Below are positions 13,731 through 26,700 of a DNA stretch of 64,000 nt, in pieces. The position numbers were made by a program, and so were the translations under genes. Below the pieces are notes generated by a model. That model was not told where the DNA came from, searched no databases, and worked only from the letters and a program-made list of their open reading frames with translations. The DNA is taken from positions 180,450,106 through 180,514,105 of the forward strand of contig CM077115.1 of assembly GCA_039619475.1 (NCBI GenBank), in the 5' to 3' direction. Positions within the stretch are counted from its first letter, which is position 1. Every line of letters begins with the position of its first letter. This DNA comes from Icerya purchasi (lineage: Eukaryota > Arthropoda > Insecta > Hemiptera > Monophlebidae).

Positions 13731-13916
13731 GATTTTTTTACTTTTCAAGCACTATTTTAGTCTTGTTCGTCAGTTAAAATATACCGATATATAATTTTTA
13801 ACATTTGTCTCTCTTTCTCTATCTATACACACATAAAAAATTATATCTCGGTATATTTTAACTGACGAACAAGACATGAACCAGTTTTAAAATAGTGCTT
13901 GAAAAGTAAAGAAATC
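13731..13916. repeat. Fold-back (long inverted repeat) element 1
   Basis: The left arm 13731-13800 and right arm 13834-13916 are reverse complements over about 70 bp, e.g. CTTTTCAAGCACTATTTTA at 13741-13759 against TAAAATAGTGCTTGAAAAG at 13890-13908. The right arm has about 12 extra bases after the first 30. The 30-bp spacer is a CT-rich microsatellite-like run. An AT dinucleotide tract (13708-13730) abuts the left side. It encodes nothing. It is probably a non-autonomous fold-back/MITE element. Confidence 0.8.
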
Positions 13917-14236
13917 AACTTTTTTAGGTAAACTAAGGAGTACTAATAGCGTAATCGAAATAATAATGACGACGGTAAATTTAAGATTCCCGTTCGTAGT
14001 AGTGCTCATTGTTCAGTCCTGCACTCTTTTCTCCGGGTCCCTTTCTTTTGCTCCGCATTAATTTAGTCCTCTTGACAGATTCGAAGCACAAATGTGAAGT
14101 TCATCTCATATCTTTTTTGAGTGTCACCTCATCTCTTTTGTTTCCATTTTCTTAATTATAGCGCCACTGACGTTTTCTCATTTCTCTCAGTAGCGGTTCT
14201 TCCTATTTTAAATTTTATTAGCTTCTTGTTAATACC

Positions 14237-14445
14237 TTTAAAATAAACACACACTTATACAGGAAATAATTAGAATTAAATAATTAAACAACTATTGCCG
14301 ACTAGTTTAACAGAGATCCATAATTATGGCTTTATGATACCAATTTATAAAGCCACGATTATGGATCTCTGTTAAACTAGTCGGCAATAGTTGTTTAATT
14401 ATTTAATTCTAATTATTTCGCGTATAAGTGTGTGTTTATTTTAAA
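14237..14445. repeat. Fold-back element 2, nearly perfect 96-bp arms
   Basis: Left arm 14237-14334 and right arm 14349-14445 are reverse complements with four mismatches in about 96 bp; the loop is only about 15 bp. The outer end begins TTTAAAATAAACACACACTT and the inner part includes ATTGCCGACTAGTTTAACAG. There is no coding capacity. A single diverged arm of the same family lies at 27341-27425, which shows that this is a dispersed family and not a one-off palindrome. The high arm identity suggests recent formation or arm-to-arm correction. Confidence 0.85.
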
Positions 14446-17400
14446 TGTACCGACATTAAGGAAACACAACAATGGATAATGTTAATTTATTAGCTTCTAA
14501 TTTCTCTTCCAAATGTACTGATGTTCTCACATTTAGGCCCATGTTTTCAATAGACGAACCTCTTTATTAAAAACAACAAATTAAACATTGAACCCGTGCT
14601 AACGCTAATCCGATATTTTTATTAACAATCGAGTTTAGAACGATCCCGGATCGTCAGGTAAAATCGATTAAACAAACTGCTAGCCATTAACTATTAAATA
14701 GCAGCGTGGTGCCTATCGTCACATTTTTCGGATATCGATATATGCAGAGACATTGTGTAAAGGGATTCCGATCAGTTTCGCTCTTGCATACTACAGCTGC
14801 CTTGTGTTTTCATGTTACTTTTTTTTTACCGTTAATTTAGAGAGAATTTTTTTAAATTTCATTTTCAATATAAAATGTTCTCTATACGATATATACTTAA
14901 TAGTGTTCTGTCATTGCGAAAACCGCCAAATCACGTTATAACGGCTTGACAGGATCCTAACTTTTCAAAACAGGAAAGAAAGAAAAAAAATGAATAAATA
15001 GATAAATAAAAATTAAAAGACGAAGGAAACAAGATAGATTAATAATGATTATCGATAATTCTTACTTTTCCGTTTTGCTTTCTTCCTCGCATTCGCACAA
15101 TCGTTCATTTGAAACTGAATGCGACAAAGATTTTCGAAATTGTGCGGAATTGTCATGATCGAAATATTAACATTTCGAATGATTGTGTCGTATGTCCCCA
15201 GTGTCGGTTCAATAAAACGAGCCATATGTAACGATTACGATGTGTTAAATGGAGCAGGCGATCCCAATATCAATCATTAACTTCATATAGTCTTACTGAT
15301 TTAACGGATGCTTTATTACATCACCTACGGGGCTAGCCAGTATGTTTTACTTAACAACTATCAGCACGTTGTTCGAGTTTAGGAAATAGCATTTCCAAAT
15401 TTAATGCACTGCAAAGCAGCTCAAAATTATAACTTAGTCTGGAAGGGATAGAGTTACTACACTTCAGCGCTTTATAGAAACATAAACATAAACGTAATCT
15501 CTGACCGTTTTCCGATGCTGTTCAAAGGGAATAAAAAGCAACAATAAATTTCGCTTACCGTTATAACACTTTAAATAAGCCGAATAATAAAGCTAAAAGT
15601 CATACAAACACGCGCACGCTGTAAATTTACTTCTGGTGACCACCGGTGTTTTTAAGTTTTCATTTCCATCAGCGGGTAAAATTTAAAATGGGAAAAACCC
15701 AAATACGGATTCGGAAAAAAAAACGAAATATACGCGTATATGTATATTAGAGAGTATTTTATATTTGCGACACCCCTAACAGAACGGAATCGAAAATGTT
15801 TTAGCAAAGTTTGTATTCATTACAACTCTGCTAGTAAAATTTAATTCAAATTTTTTTCGCGAAATACGTGTCATTTTTAACAAAAAATCAAAAATTGTTT
15901 TTGCGTAAAACTGTAATACGAGGCGAAATACTTTTTCCAAAAAATTATCGGGCAATTTCTGAAATATCTAAATATTGCACGTCGATTCGCTATTAAATCA
16001 ATGGCCGGTTTCAATTTTGCAGATCAAACATGAAGATGCTTTCTCTAGAATATTTCTTAAAAGAACATACAAATGATATTAACCTATCTTGTACAAAAAT
16101 TGTATTTAGGATTTTGTACCGGGGAATTTTATCGCAGAAATATCGAAAATAATATTACTCTGCCTCTTCCGATGTTGTTTTAAATACTCTCTTTTTTTTT
16201 TTTTTATTTTTCGGAAATCGTAATGAAAGTTTTAATCGCCGAAAATTTTCTCCTGTGTACGCCACTGCATTGATTTCCATATTCAATCAAAATACCGAAA
16301 TAGAAAAATTTTTAACTAAATTTAGTCTATAAACAAACATGTATGGCGCGGGAGGGAAAAATGTTTTACTTTTGCCGAAAATATACTATTGCCGATCGCT
16401 TAAACTTATTTCGATATTCACGAGTATTATTACAGTGTTAAAACCATTTCCCGTTTGGATTACTAATTTCATAGATCAGCTCTTCAACGGAAACCGAAGA
16501 CTATGAGCTGGGCGACGTCATAGAATCCGCTACTGCTGCTTTTAGTGATCGATCAAATTTGCCAAGAGACAGAGATTACATGCGACGGTGGTAAACAAAA
16601 ATTAGACTCTTTTACGAAAATTATAATACTATTACGAACAACAGAAAAATCTTTTAGTTTTCGAAACTTGACACCTTTTTAGTGGTAGCAGCAGGCGCTC
16701 GGTCCCGAAATTCATTAAAAGTGAAAAATAGCTTCTCAACAGTTGCAGCAAATCGCGATCGGGAATTTTTTTTTTTTTTTTTTTTCGATAATTAAAGTAT
16801 CGCATTGCCGAAACGGTTATGACCAAAAACAAAAATCGGATGTTCTCACGACACCGCGGTGACACCAGGTTGAAAATAGTTCAATTGTTTACGGCCGGGG
16901 GCTGTTATCCGCCTGTCGGTCGATTATTTCCGGTTTTGTAAGAATACAATAAAGAAGAAAGAAGGCCGCATCAGATGTGCTCACCTTAGTGTGATCTCTT
17001 TACGATGTCCAGAAAATCCAGTTCCGGAATTAAATAATAAATAAGAGAAACATCGCGTCGAGCCGGGCACAGTTATTAAGCGCGCTACGATATATACATA
17101 TCTGGTTCCTGCGACAACAGCAGCCATAGCGTCGCGCGGCTGATAGTAATAAAGAATAATAACGACGATGACGGCAGCGACGACAGTAATAAAATTACCA
17201 TCATCGAAGAGGTAATGTCCAGCGAGCAGTTTACAATAGGTGCATAGACTCTGACCCATTTTTCGCTGGAAAATTTCCAGCCTCTGGAATAATTAAAACA
17301 GGAAATGCTTCTTCTGGTTCCGAACAAAACCGGCCGGAACCGAGTTGTTTCTTTCCTTTTCCGGTATTGCAACGAGGTGTTCGCGCTAATAAAAACGAAC

Positions 17401-20083
17401 GTAACACAAAGGGAAAAACCAAAGAGGAAGATAGGTGTCAAATGAAACAGTCGATAAATGTTGAAGTACCGAAACAAGTCTTATTATCTGCTACCGATGG
17501 GTAGAGTTGCCTGCTAAATTTTAATTTCAAACTCAGATTTTCGCCTAAAGGCCGTTTAAACGACCGCATATATGCGATATTTTGTGGGAACCACGTTGCC
17601 CCTCCCTGCAAATGATTAACCTGCGTGAACGAAACAAAGTCTTCACAAAGATGGGCAGATGTATTTAATTGAACCGGTAGTATTATTATCTTGCGCCACC
17701 GATCAGTGCAACAGATCAATTATACGTAACGGCGATAGACAAAAATTGAAATCGCTTTTTTTTTTTTAACGATGATTAAACACGGAACTATTATTAAAAT
17801 TATTGTTTTCTACCGACTAGACTTGACTCATTATAATTTTTCGCAGCATCCCCGCCCATCTTAAAACATACCGTAAAATGTTCGTTACCTGGCACGATAT
17901 CTAAAATTCACCTGCCGTTTTTGCACAATGCTGTAATAGATAACATTTCGGTCCAATAACTTATCTATTCAGTTACTCCTTTCCGTTGTCGAGAAATTTT
18001 TCTTAACTGTAGCTTATTATCTTTGACGCCGTTTCCGGCAGTTAAACGATAAATTTAAATATAAGATAAGGAGGACGAGTGTTGTGAACAAATAAGTTAT
18101 GTTAATAATTTTATCGTGTTTAGTTTAGGAAAATAAATAGAATCAATAAATTAAAATTATCCTCATATTCGAAAGCATTCGGCAAATGTAGCATTACTTT
18201 TAAAATAATAATAACATAATTTACACACGAGAAATACGAAAAAGTACGTGTAACTTCTTTCTCGTTTATAATATTAATACAACCAAGATCACGGCGCATG
18301 TATACAAGATGCTCTCTTTATATGAATATTTTTAGATTAATGCATTTGGGCATTTGTTGAAGTTGTGTTCAGGATTATTAATACACTGTAAGATGTCACG
18401 AGAGATGATGTGTAATGTCAATACGTGGGCATTGGCCGACGGTATAATCACTGCTGGAATGGGCTGTAATCAACGGGGGCATACTGTTTTTGAGGATTTG
18501 AGGAAAGTCAGCTTTTAAAAAAGCTTGCTTAGAATTGAAAATTCCCTGTGGATTATTAGAAAATAGCGACCTTTCGTTTAATAACCATCATGTTTACTGA
18601 GATCACCAAAACTGTTTTTACTTTTCTGAAAATTATATCTGAAAAAATTTCAATTCGGAGCATAACGAGCGGACACTCATAAGGATAGACAGGACCCCGC
18701 TGTACTACTAATTCCCTTCCGCGCCATCATGCAGAAGGACCAACGAAAACGTTACATGACAACCTAATTTATTAAGCTGTCTTGCAGCATTTTTAGTAGT
18801 TATTATATTTGACCGGCTGAAAAGGGGAATTCGATCGCCAACAATAAATTCGTAACCAAAAGTAATGCGGCTTCGCTAGGTATTAAGGTTTCTCGAGGTA
18901 TCAGAGCTATATAATTTACTTTTCTAGTAGTGGCTCTATTTTACGGCTACATAATTTCTTCCACTATTAAAGCTTTCGGACGTTAACTTAATCAAAAACG
19001 AAAAAAAAAAAATGGAAACAATCCGTTTCCTCTTTAGCGGAACTTAGTTTGAACTGCCACTCGACGCTGAAGATATAAACAGTTTGCACCGACTTAGTTA
19101 ACGATTATGTTCATTAAAAAAAAAAAGTAAATGTATCCAAAAAAATAAGATATGGTTATTTCTTACAATCAGTCTGGTTGTTTTTTTTGTTGTTTTTTTT
19201 TTTTTTTTTGATTGCTCTAGCTTTAGAAATATTCGTTTCGGATTTTTGGAATCTCTAAATTTATTAATTATGAATTATGTGATAAAAGGATTGCAAGGCA
19301 CTTCAGTGATTTCAGTGATAGTCTGTTTAATTTGTCGCTTTTTCCGTCGACGTTGTTTCATTTTTTATAATTATTTAATAATTTCAGCGGTCGAAACGAA
19401 CTCAATTGACGTTATTCGATTGCCGAAAAGTCAGACAATATAGAATTACTGAATAACTCTATATGCAATTATGAAAGTACGCTAATTGCATTAAATTACA
19501 CGATAAAATAGCAATTTAAATTTTTGATAATTTTTCAGCATACTTGAAGTATAAAATCGGAGTGAATATTTAAATGTACAAGGGATAAATAAAACCATTC
19601 GAAATGTATAAAAATTTTCACAAAATCTGTTAATACCTAAGGTAAAAGTGGTCGCAACCAACCAACTTAAGAGCCACTGTTATCTCGTATGTGTTTTACA
19701 TAATTATGTTGAGATTCGAACTTCGGTCAACCATCAGAAAAACAGCAGGTGCAGTTATGCTTGAGCTGTTTCTCCATATATTACGAGTACATATATTTAG
19801 ATACTTGTAATATCGTTGGTTCGAATGAATCTCAATTATGTCAACTTACTTTGTGTAAATTATTTTTGTGAAAAACTTACGCGCATATGAAGTGTACACA
19901 TGCTTCGTAACCGTACCGATACTAGAAACGACAAAATCTATTTTTGCTGGTTAGGTTTTTAGCGGGGTTAAAAAAAATATGCTCCAACATACATATAGCG
20001 TAAGATAGGAAATTACTTTGCACCGCCGTTATTCTATTTTGTCGTCGTTTTCGTGAAAGAAAATCGAATTTTCGATCGGAAGA

Positions 20084-20089
20084 TTTATT
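20084..20089 (-). promoter_or_regulatory. Candidate poly(A) signal, arrestin (distal)
   Basis: AATAAA on the minus strand about 200 bp past the arrestin stop codon. A closer candidate lies at 20249-20254. Position only; not verified. Confidence 0.3.
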
Positions 20090-20248
20090 GAAAAAGTGTT
20101 ATTAGAATAGTGTAACTAGATAAAAATACGAATAGTTAATTACTTTAAGCCGAAACAGCGGCGACCGATAGCGCCGGCACAACAATTTGTTTATATATAT
20201 ATATATATATCAATTTTTCGGATATTTACATGAATTGCAAAAATAAAA

Positions 20249-20254
20249 TTTTAT
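20249..20254 (-). promoter_or_regulatory. Candidate poly(A) signal, arrestin (proximal)
   Basis: AATAAA on the minus strand about 37 bp after the arrestin stop. This would give a very short 3' UTR. Confidence 0.3.
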
Positions 20255-20290
20255 TGTCGACGAATTTGTTTCTCCGGAGCGAAAAAAAAA

Positions 20291-20463
20291 TCATTTTAAA
20301 TGTTCAGGGACTTCTTCCACTTCGCTCATTCTATGCCGAGCAAAATCTTCGAAAACGAATTGCTCATCGTCATCTTGAGCATAATTTGAATCTTCATAAT
20401 GAGCTCGATCGATACTTTTACTTTTCATTTTCTTCAGATTTTTCGGTTTATTCGGAAGGTTTC
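20291..20463 (-). CDS. Arr2: Arrestin coding exon 7 and stop codon
   Basis: Completes the split Gly, then NLPNKPKNLKKMKSKSIDR, an acidic linker (AQDDDEQ) and FVFEDFARHRMSEVEEV, ending PEHLK and TGA at 20293-20291. The FxxFxxxR pattern is the arrestin C-tail element that folds back on the N-domain and, in related arrestins, contacts AP2. Acceptor TTATTTCGCAG. The exon was found by phase-matched search for the conserved tail. Confidence 0.9.
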
Positions 20464-20723
20464 CTGCGAAATAAAAATAAAAACCCTGAAATTTAATAAG
20501 TTATAAAAAACCTTTATTGAGATTTGCGAATAATTTTTCCGCAGTTCTCTTTTGTTGATTTTTATTCGATTCTTTTTTCTCTCGTTTCCCCGCTATTTTG
20601 ACTACATACAAATCTTAATTGAAAATTGCTTTATTATTTGTATAGCTCAAAAGTTTTTGCGCGTAAACTTCTCCAACTTGGTAACAACTTGCGCATAAAA
20701 TTAATATTAAATAAACCCGGGGC

Positions 20724-20758
<35 letters not shown>

Positions 20759-23700
20759 ACGAAAAAAATAAATAAATAAAAAACCTTCCCCGTCATTATA
20801 AAGCGAATCGTACGACGTGGCTGGTATAAAATATAATACAACTTTGTCGTTTTTAGGACAAACGATAATTGGAAGACAAATCAGAACGATAGAAGACGTT
20901 AAATGTGCACCAATTACTTTATTTTTATTCGAATATTGCCATTGCAAGTCCAAATTAATTATACTAGAAGTATTTTTTTAACGAATTCGAAAATTTATTT
21001 ATTAATTACGATTTCCTATATAGTGAGATCCTAACTCATAGTCATCCGAAAAAAACCTAAAAAAACTTACAAAAAAAAAAAAAAAAATATTCTGTGCCTA
21101 GAAAATAAGTTACATCTTTCAGCTGCTAACAATAGACGGAGAATATGATCTCCCTCGAAAGTTGTCTCGATTAATTATACGAGAATTCGCGATTCATTCT
21201 CAGCGTGAAAATCATGAAAATTTGCAGTGGAATAATGGAATTAACTTGGTAGTAGTTTACATCCGTCAAACTAACGAAACTTCCAAAGCTTATCTTGAAA
21301 ATTTTAAAGAAATACCTTAAACTCCGAAATTCTTGGATCGGGATCACACTTAATGAAGTAATAAACTGGCGTGTTCGTGGCATTAAAGAAAAAATCCTCT
21401 GCCCATCCATCAAAAAAAAGAAAAAAGTACCGAATTAGTGTAAAAAAATTAAAACCCATGAATCATTAAAATCATTTTCACGGACGACAATAATGCGCTT
21501 TTATTTAATAACGGCGGCACGCACACTTAGAAGTAGGCCTGTGGCGGCCTCAGCATTAGCATTCGGAAATAGTCTAATAAGATCAGAGACAATTCCACGA
21601 TTATTCTACTTGTTTTATGGTCAGAAAATGCAAAAGCTTATCAAATGAACTTAAGTACAAATTCATGTCATCTGTCCAACCAGAGTAAATGCTACGTAGA
21701 ATTGTATCTTCGGATTTCTCGCAGCATTTTGTTAATACTTCTATAAAAATCTTTTTCTGCTTATCCGGTGTAAAGTATTTTGGAAGTTGTTATGAACTTT
21801 TGTAACTTTTCCTTTAGCTACCGGCCTGTTTGGGACTAATGTAAAAGTCGGTAGGCAGTAGTACGAAAAGAAGTGGAAGAAATAAAATGTACCATCGAGA
21901 ATACAGAAGAAATTAGCAGGAAAAAAGGAAAATCTTTTAAAATTACATATAGCGAAACGAATAAAGATGTCAGTGACGTTCCTAAATGAAAAAAAACCCA
22001 GTAATAATGAATTAAAATAATAATCTAATCAGGACAAAGTATAAGCGTACGGAAAGCGAGGGGAAAGAGTTAATTTTAAAGGTATAAAGATTCGCAACAG
22101 ATATTCTTTCGCACAATTAATTTAACAAAAACATATTTAATTTGAAATAGGCGATCTTACCTGGTTGCGAATGCACTAATTTCAGCGGTACATCAACTTG
22201 CAAATCACCTCCTAAAGTTCCAAACGCTATTTTGGCTTTAACGCTGTAAGATATGACAATACCTAAAGCCTCCGATGGTGTTGTTCCCGGTGAAAATATT
22301 GTTGACGAAGCCAAGTTCACGTCGTCGTCCTAAAACATAAACTTGTGCTATCAAAATTTTTAAAAGCACTACAAATCGTTATGGGCACTCATCTCCAATC
22401 TGATCAAAAATATTACACTGCCTTTTTTTTTCTTTTTTTTTTTTTTTTTTTTTTTTTTAGTAGGGGACACTTCAGACATTAACCCAACGCAAGTTAAATT
22501 TTTTGAAATTTCAATATGCAGTAGCGGAACATCAAGCCATCAAGCCATGCCCGAACGAACGAACCACCACTGCTTAATCAACTGCGCCACGATTCCAGTT
22601 GAACTCGTTTTCAATGTTTTTTTTGTTTTTTTTATTTATTTTTTTTTGTGGCCCGGCTTTTGTTAACTATCAAGCCATTTGGCCACGTTTTCAATGTTCA
22701 GCCGGTAAAACGGAAAATATCTTTGGGTGAAAAACATTTTCACACTAGCCTTTTGACAAGAAAAAAAAAACAAAAACAAAAACAAAAATAAAAAATAGGT
22801 GAAAAACAATTTTTTTTCTTTTTCATGAAGTTGAACTTCCACAGCATCAGCGTTTTGAAGACGGAAGGTAAAGTTGAAAAAAGAATTGTTCAGAAATATT
22901 TAAATTACAACAGATATTGCCGTGAAAAATGAAAAAAAAAAGTTATTAGTTATAGTTATATCGCCAACTTACTTCTTAACCACGTTTCATCCACCGTAAA
23001 CGGTGGCCTGTCTATTCATTTGTTATTCCATGTCAGCAGTTAGTCGTTACATCTATTTTTTTTTTTTTTTTTTTTTTTGTTTTTAGATCATCCCACTAGC
23101 ATATCTTTTCGGACCGAAACTCCTTCTTTTTCTTCTTGTATAATCAGCCAATTTATTTCAAGCGAATTTTAAAATCGTGCAATGAATCTCCGGCTCATTT
23201 TCAATTCGATTTCAGCACTTTTTTCTGAAACCTGTTGTTGTTCCCCGCTTTTAATGCATAAATATTATTCTATCTTTCACAGACAGCGAAAGTTAAAAAT
23301 TATTCTTTCTTGCTTTCATTTTTTTTTTTTTTTTTAGAAACAACGAGAAAGCTCAGATTTTAATTTATTCAATTATAGCTATAATTATATATTTGAAGCG
23401 TCTATATACGCTAACTAAGAGTTTTTCTTTCGAAACTAACCGACATTCTGTCATTTTAAGGTACTTTTTTAATTTAATTTGTACGCATCCGCCTTTAAGT
23501 ACATTATCGTTTTTTGTGGTACATATATTTATTACGCCTAATCTCTGTTTTTTTCGGTTTTTATGCCATTTTTACGCGTTCTCTTCGCAATTCTTTCAAC
23601 ATTTTTTTCACAGCATTCCTGTCCCCGTTGCCGGCAATAGCAATATAATATCATCAGTAAATTTTATCTTGATACTTCGCAATCGTTTGAAGTACGCTAC

Positions 23701-26700
23701 AATTACAACAATTTGCAGCTTAGGAATAAAAAAATTAAATTTTCGAAATGCTTTTTCATTTTCACTGTGTTATAAAATAAATCGCGAACGCTTACCTTTA
23801 AATGCCCGTCTAAAGCTATACCTCTTTTATCTTTATTATAAATGGCTAATGGTTGTAAGTGAAAGGTTTTCTGAAGCGTATGACTCGGAGTAATCGGGCA
23901 TCCTTCTCTAGTTTCTAAAGTGGCAACTGGTTTTTCCAAGTATGAATTTACCATCGTCAACTCAACACGTTGCACAACGGAAACCTACAGAAAACAATAA
24001 ATTTTTATTTAAGCTTACGAATTTTTTATTTTTCTGTTTGGGGGCTTATCAACTAAAAACCTTTACCTATAAACAATCGGAAAATGAAAGAGCCAATTTA
24101 TATACTTTAATGCGATTAGAGTTAACATGAAGTAATCAATATAGTAGGAAAATAATGTATGGGAAAGGAAGGAGTTTAGAGCGAGTTTCAGCGGAATCAC
24201 TCAGCAGAAAGAGATGAGAACACACTTAATAACACCACGTGATAATCGGTTCGGACAACTGCAACTTTTGAACGAAGGGAACAATGTGGGTTCAAACTAA
24301 AGAAAAAATGAAACGCGGAGAAGGTAATAACGAATGATTAAAACGTAGACACTAATAATGGATGGCTATGTGAACAGATAAAAGTAGTGATTATTAAATA
24401 AATGAAAAAAAACATCCGACCAAAGTCCGAAATGAAAATCTTTACACAGCGGAAGAAGATTATAGAATGCGATTTTTCTTAAGAAAGGAAGCGGTAAAAA
24501 ACAGCAATCCGAGTTAAAAAATAATCCGCTTCATTACCGATGATGCCGGCCACATAGCCTGAAACCCTCAGACAATATCAGCTTAAATAGAACGAAAGGA
24601 AACAGATATAAATAAAAGTATACAGAGAGCAATAAAATCGCAGGAATGATCAAAACGGAAGAGAATGAATTGAAGGGCACTCGTGAAAAAGTAATCAAAT
24701 AATTAGCGGGAAGGTGTTTAGAGGAAGTGAAAATGATGAAACATAGGATAGTCATTTAATTCGTTTATGAATATTGAACAGAAAGCAGGAAGACGAACAG
24801 CTTCGGAGGAAGTTAAATTCTCAGAGAATATAACAGGCATCGACACCACCCAGCCTCTTCGATGAGAAGGAAATAGGGAATTAATAAGTGCGCGAAATTT
24901 CTGCGTCCAATTACTGTCGAAGAAATTTTGGAAACGAAGATAGAATGAATATTTTAGGAGAATAGGCAAAGTTTAAAGAAAAGTAGGAGAGATTGGCAAA
25001 AATGATTGTGGACAAAAATGAACGAAGATGAAAAGAAACAAAAGTTAAAACAGGGTTTCACCTAGATGTAAAACACCAGAAGCAAGGAATGGAGGAGAGC
25101 AGAAGACTGAAGTAGAAGGCGTTTAACCGGAGGACGATAGCCTAAATGAGACGTGCCAATAGAGAGGGATAACGTATTTCAGCGAGAAATGATGAAATTG
25201 GAGAGGATTTAAGAGTACCTTGACATAATCGAAGGCAAGAATTTTGGATTGTATCTAATTTAGAGGGCCAACACAAATGTGAACAGTAATCGAATTTGGA
25301 GCGGATGATGGACTTATACAGAGAAATAAGAATTACGCCAGATATTTAGTTTGGAAATAGGGTTTCCGGTAAGTTTAGCGTTTTGATTGACGAATAGGTA
25401 AGGTATTTCATATATGTTCGCAGAAAGACAAACGACTGTCCAAGAGGATACCAAGGTAACAGGAACAATTAACACAAGAAAGAAAAATGTTGTTTAAAGC
25501 TAGATTGGAGTGTTCTTTACTGATTTAACAAAAATTTTTCGAATTAAACTTAATGCCTAAACCGAAATTGACGACACCTAATACAGCATAAAACAATTTT
25601 ATAACTGTCAACTGCTTTATCAGTTGAATTTTTGATGTTCTTTATCACAAAATAACCTAACCTTCCTGGTATACACACAATTCGAGAAATAAGAACTGTG
25701 TATGAAAAATACTTTGTAAATGGAAAATTATCAGGATGGGTGAGTCACAAAAAACTTTCGAAAATACGCTTTTCCTTTGACAATTCCAAAATTTGGAACA
25801 ATATAACTAAAAAATAGAAAAAAAAGCAAAAAAAAAACAAAAAACAATTAGCTTTATAAATTTATAAAAACATATGTTACCATAATTAATATTGGCATTC
25901 ATTTCTGTATGCTTCATGTGAAAAAAAAAACAAAAACTAAACAATCAGAAAAACGTTTTTAATTAAAAACAATATTTACGGTTATACTACGAATGTGAAC
26001 ATTTTGATACGTTGTTTTTTAATTAAATAATCCATTTCTGATTCTCTTAAACAATTAATATTTTCGAATTAAATTTTAAGACACAGGCTTTATTAAATCG
26101 TCTAAAAAGGAAAGGTAGGATTCTAAATTTAAAAATATCGTACATTTCTCTAAATAAAGGCTAATACGTTTATTTCCTTTACTTTTTTTTTTTTTTTCTA
26201 AGCAAAATAATGTAAAGTAAATAAATTTCGATATAAATAAACATTAAAATTTATATATCGGCAAGTACAGCCCAAAAAAATTGGAAATAATAAGAGACGT
26301 GTAAATTTCCAAGTCATGGTCTGATTCATAATTTCCTCTTCTAATCTTCCCTCCTTTTACCCTCTAATTTATATTCTTTCTTCTTCTCTCAGCTACGTTT
26401 TAATCCTTATCTAATCGCTCTTTTATTTCCTTTATAATTCGTCTCCGTTTTAATCATAATTTCCTTTCTTCATTTCTTTTCGATTTTCCATTATTCCCTC
26501 TCTTTATTGTATTCTTGATGACTGAGTCCGCGTTCACAACTTAATACTTCAAACCCAGGGAAAAACCAAAACAAGAAAAAAAAAAACTTCATATTTTCTT
26601 TGAATTTTTTTTGTACAATAAAAAAACGCTTTTTGCAAATGTTAGTTAAATCTATTTTCGCATACTTAAAATCAGCACTATTACAATATTTCTAACTCGT

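Larger units (their letters stand above)
14446..20283. other. No recognisable gene; downstream of arrestin
   Basis: Neither strand shows a known protein domain, tRNA or paired transposon ends. A less AT-rich block at 16860-17720 carries overlapping minus-strand ORFs (17085-17477, 17438-17719) that resemble nothing known and lack convincing splice context. A weak inverted pair around GAGATTC / GAATCTC lies at 19705-19850. Homopolymer runs occur at 16190-16206, 16768-16786, 17757-17768 and 19183-19209. Confidence 0.5.

Noticed and set aside
16632..17719. Cluster of minus-strand ORFs up to 130 codons in a less AT-rich block
   Set aside because: No recognised domain, no consistent splice sites and no paralog in the window; the length is within chance for the local composition.
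19636..19860. Fold-back or SINE around GAGATTCGAAC and its inverse
   Set aside because: Only about 20 bp pair with gaps; too weak to call an element.
26320..26540. Pyrimidine-rich block in arrestin intron 4
   Set aside because: It looked like another LINE piece but carries no motif; could be simple-sequence drift.
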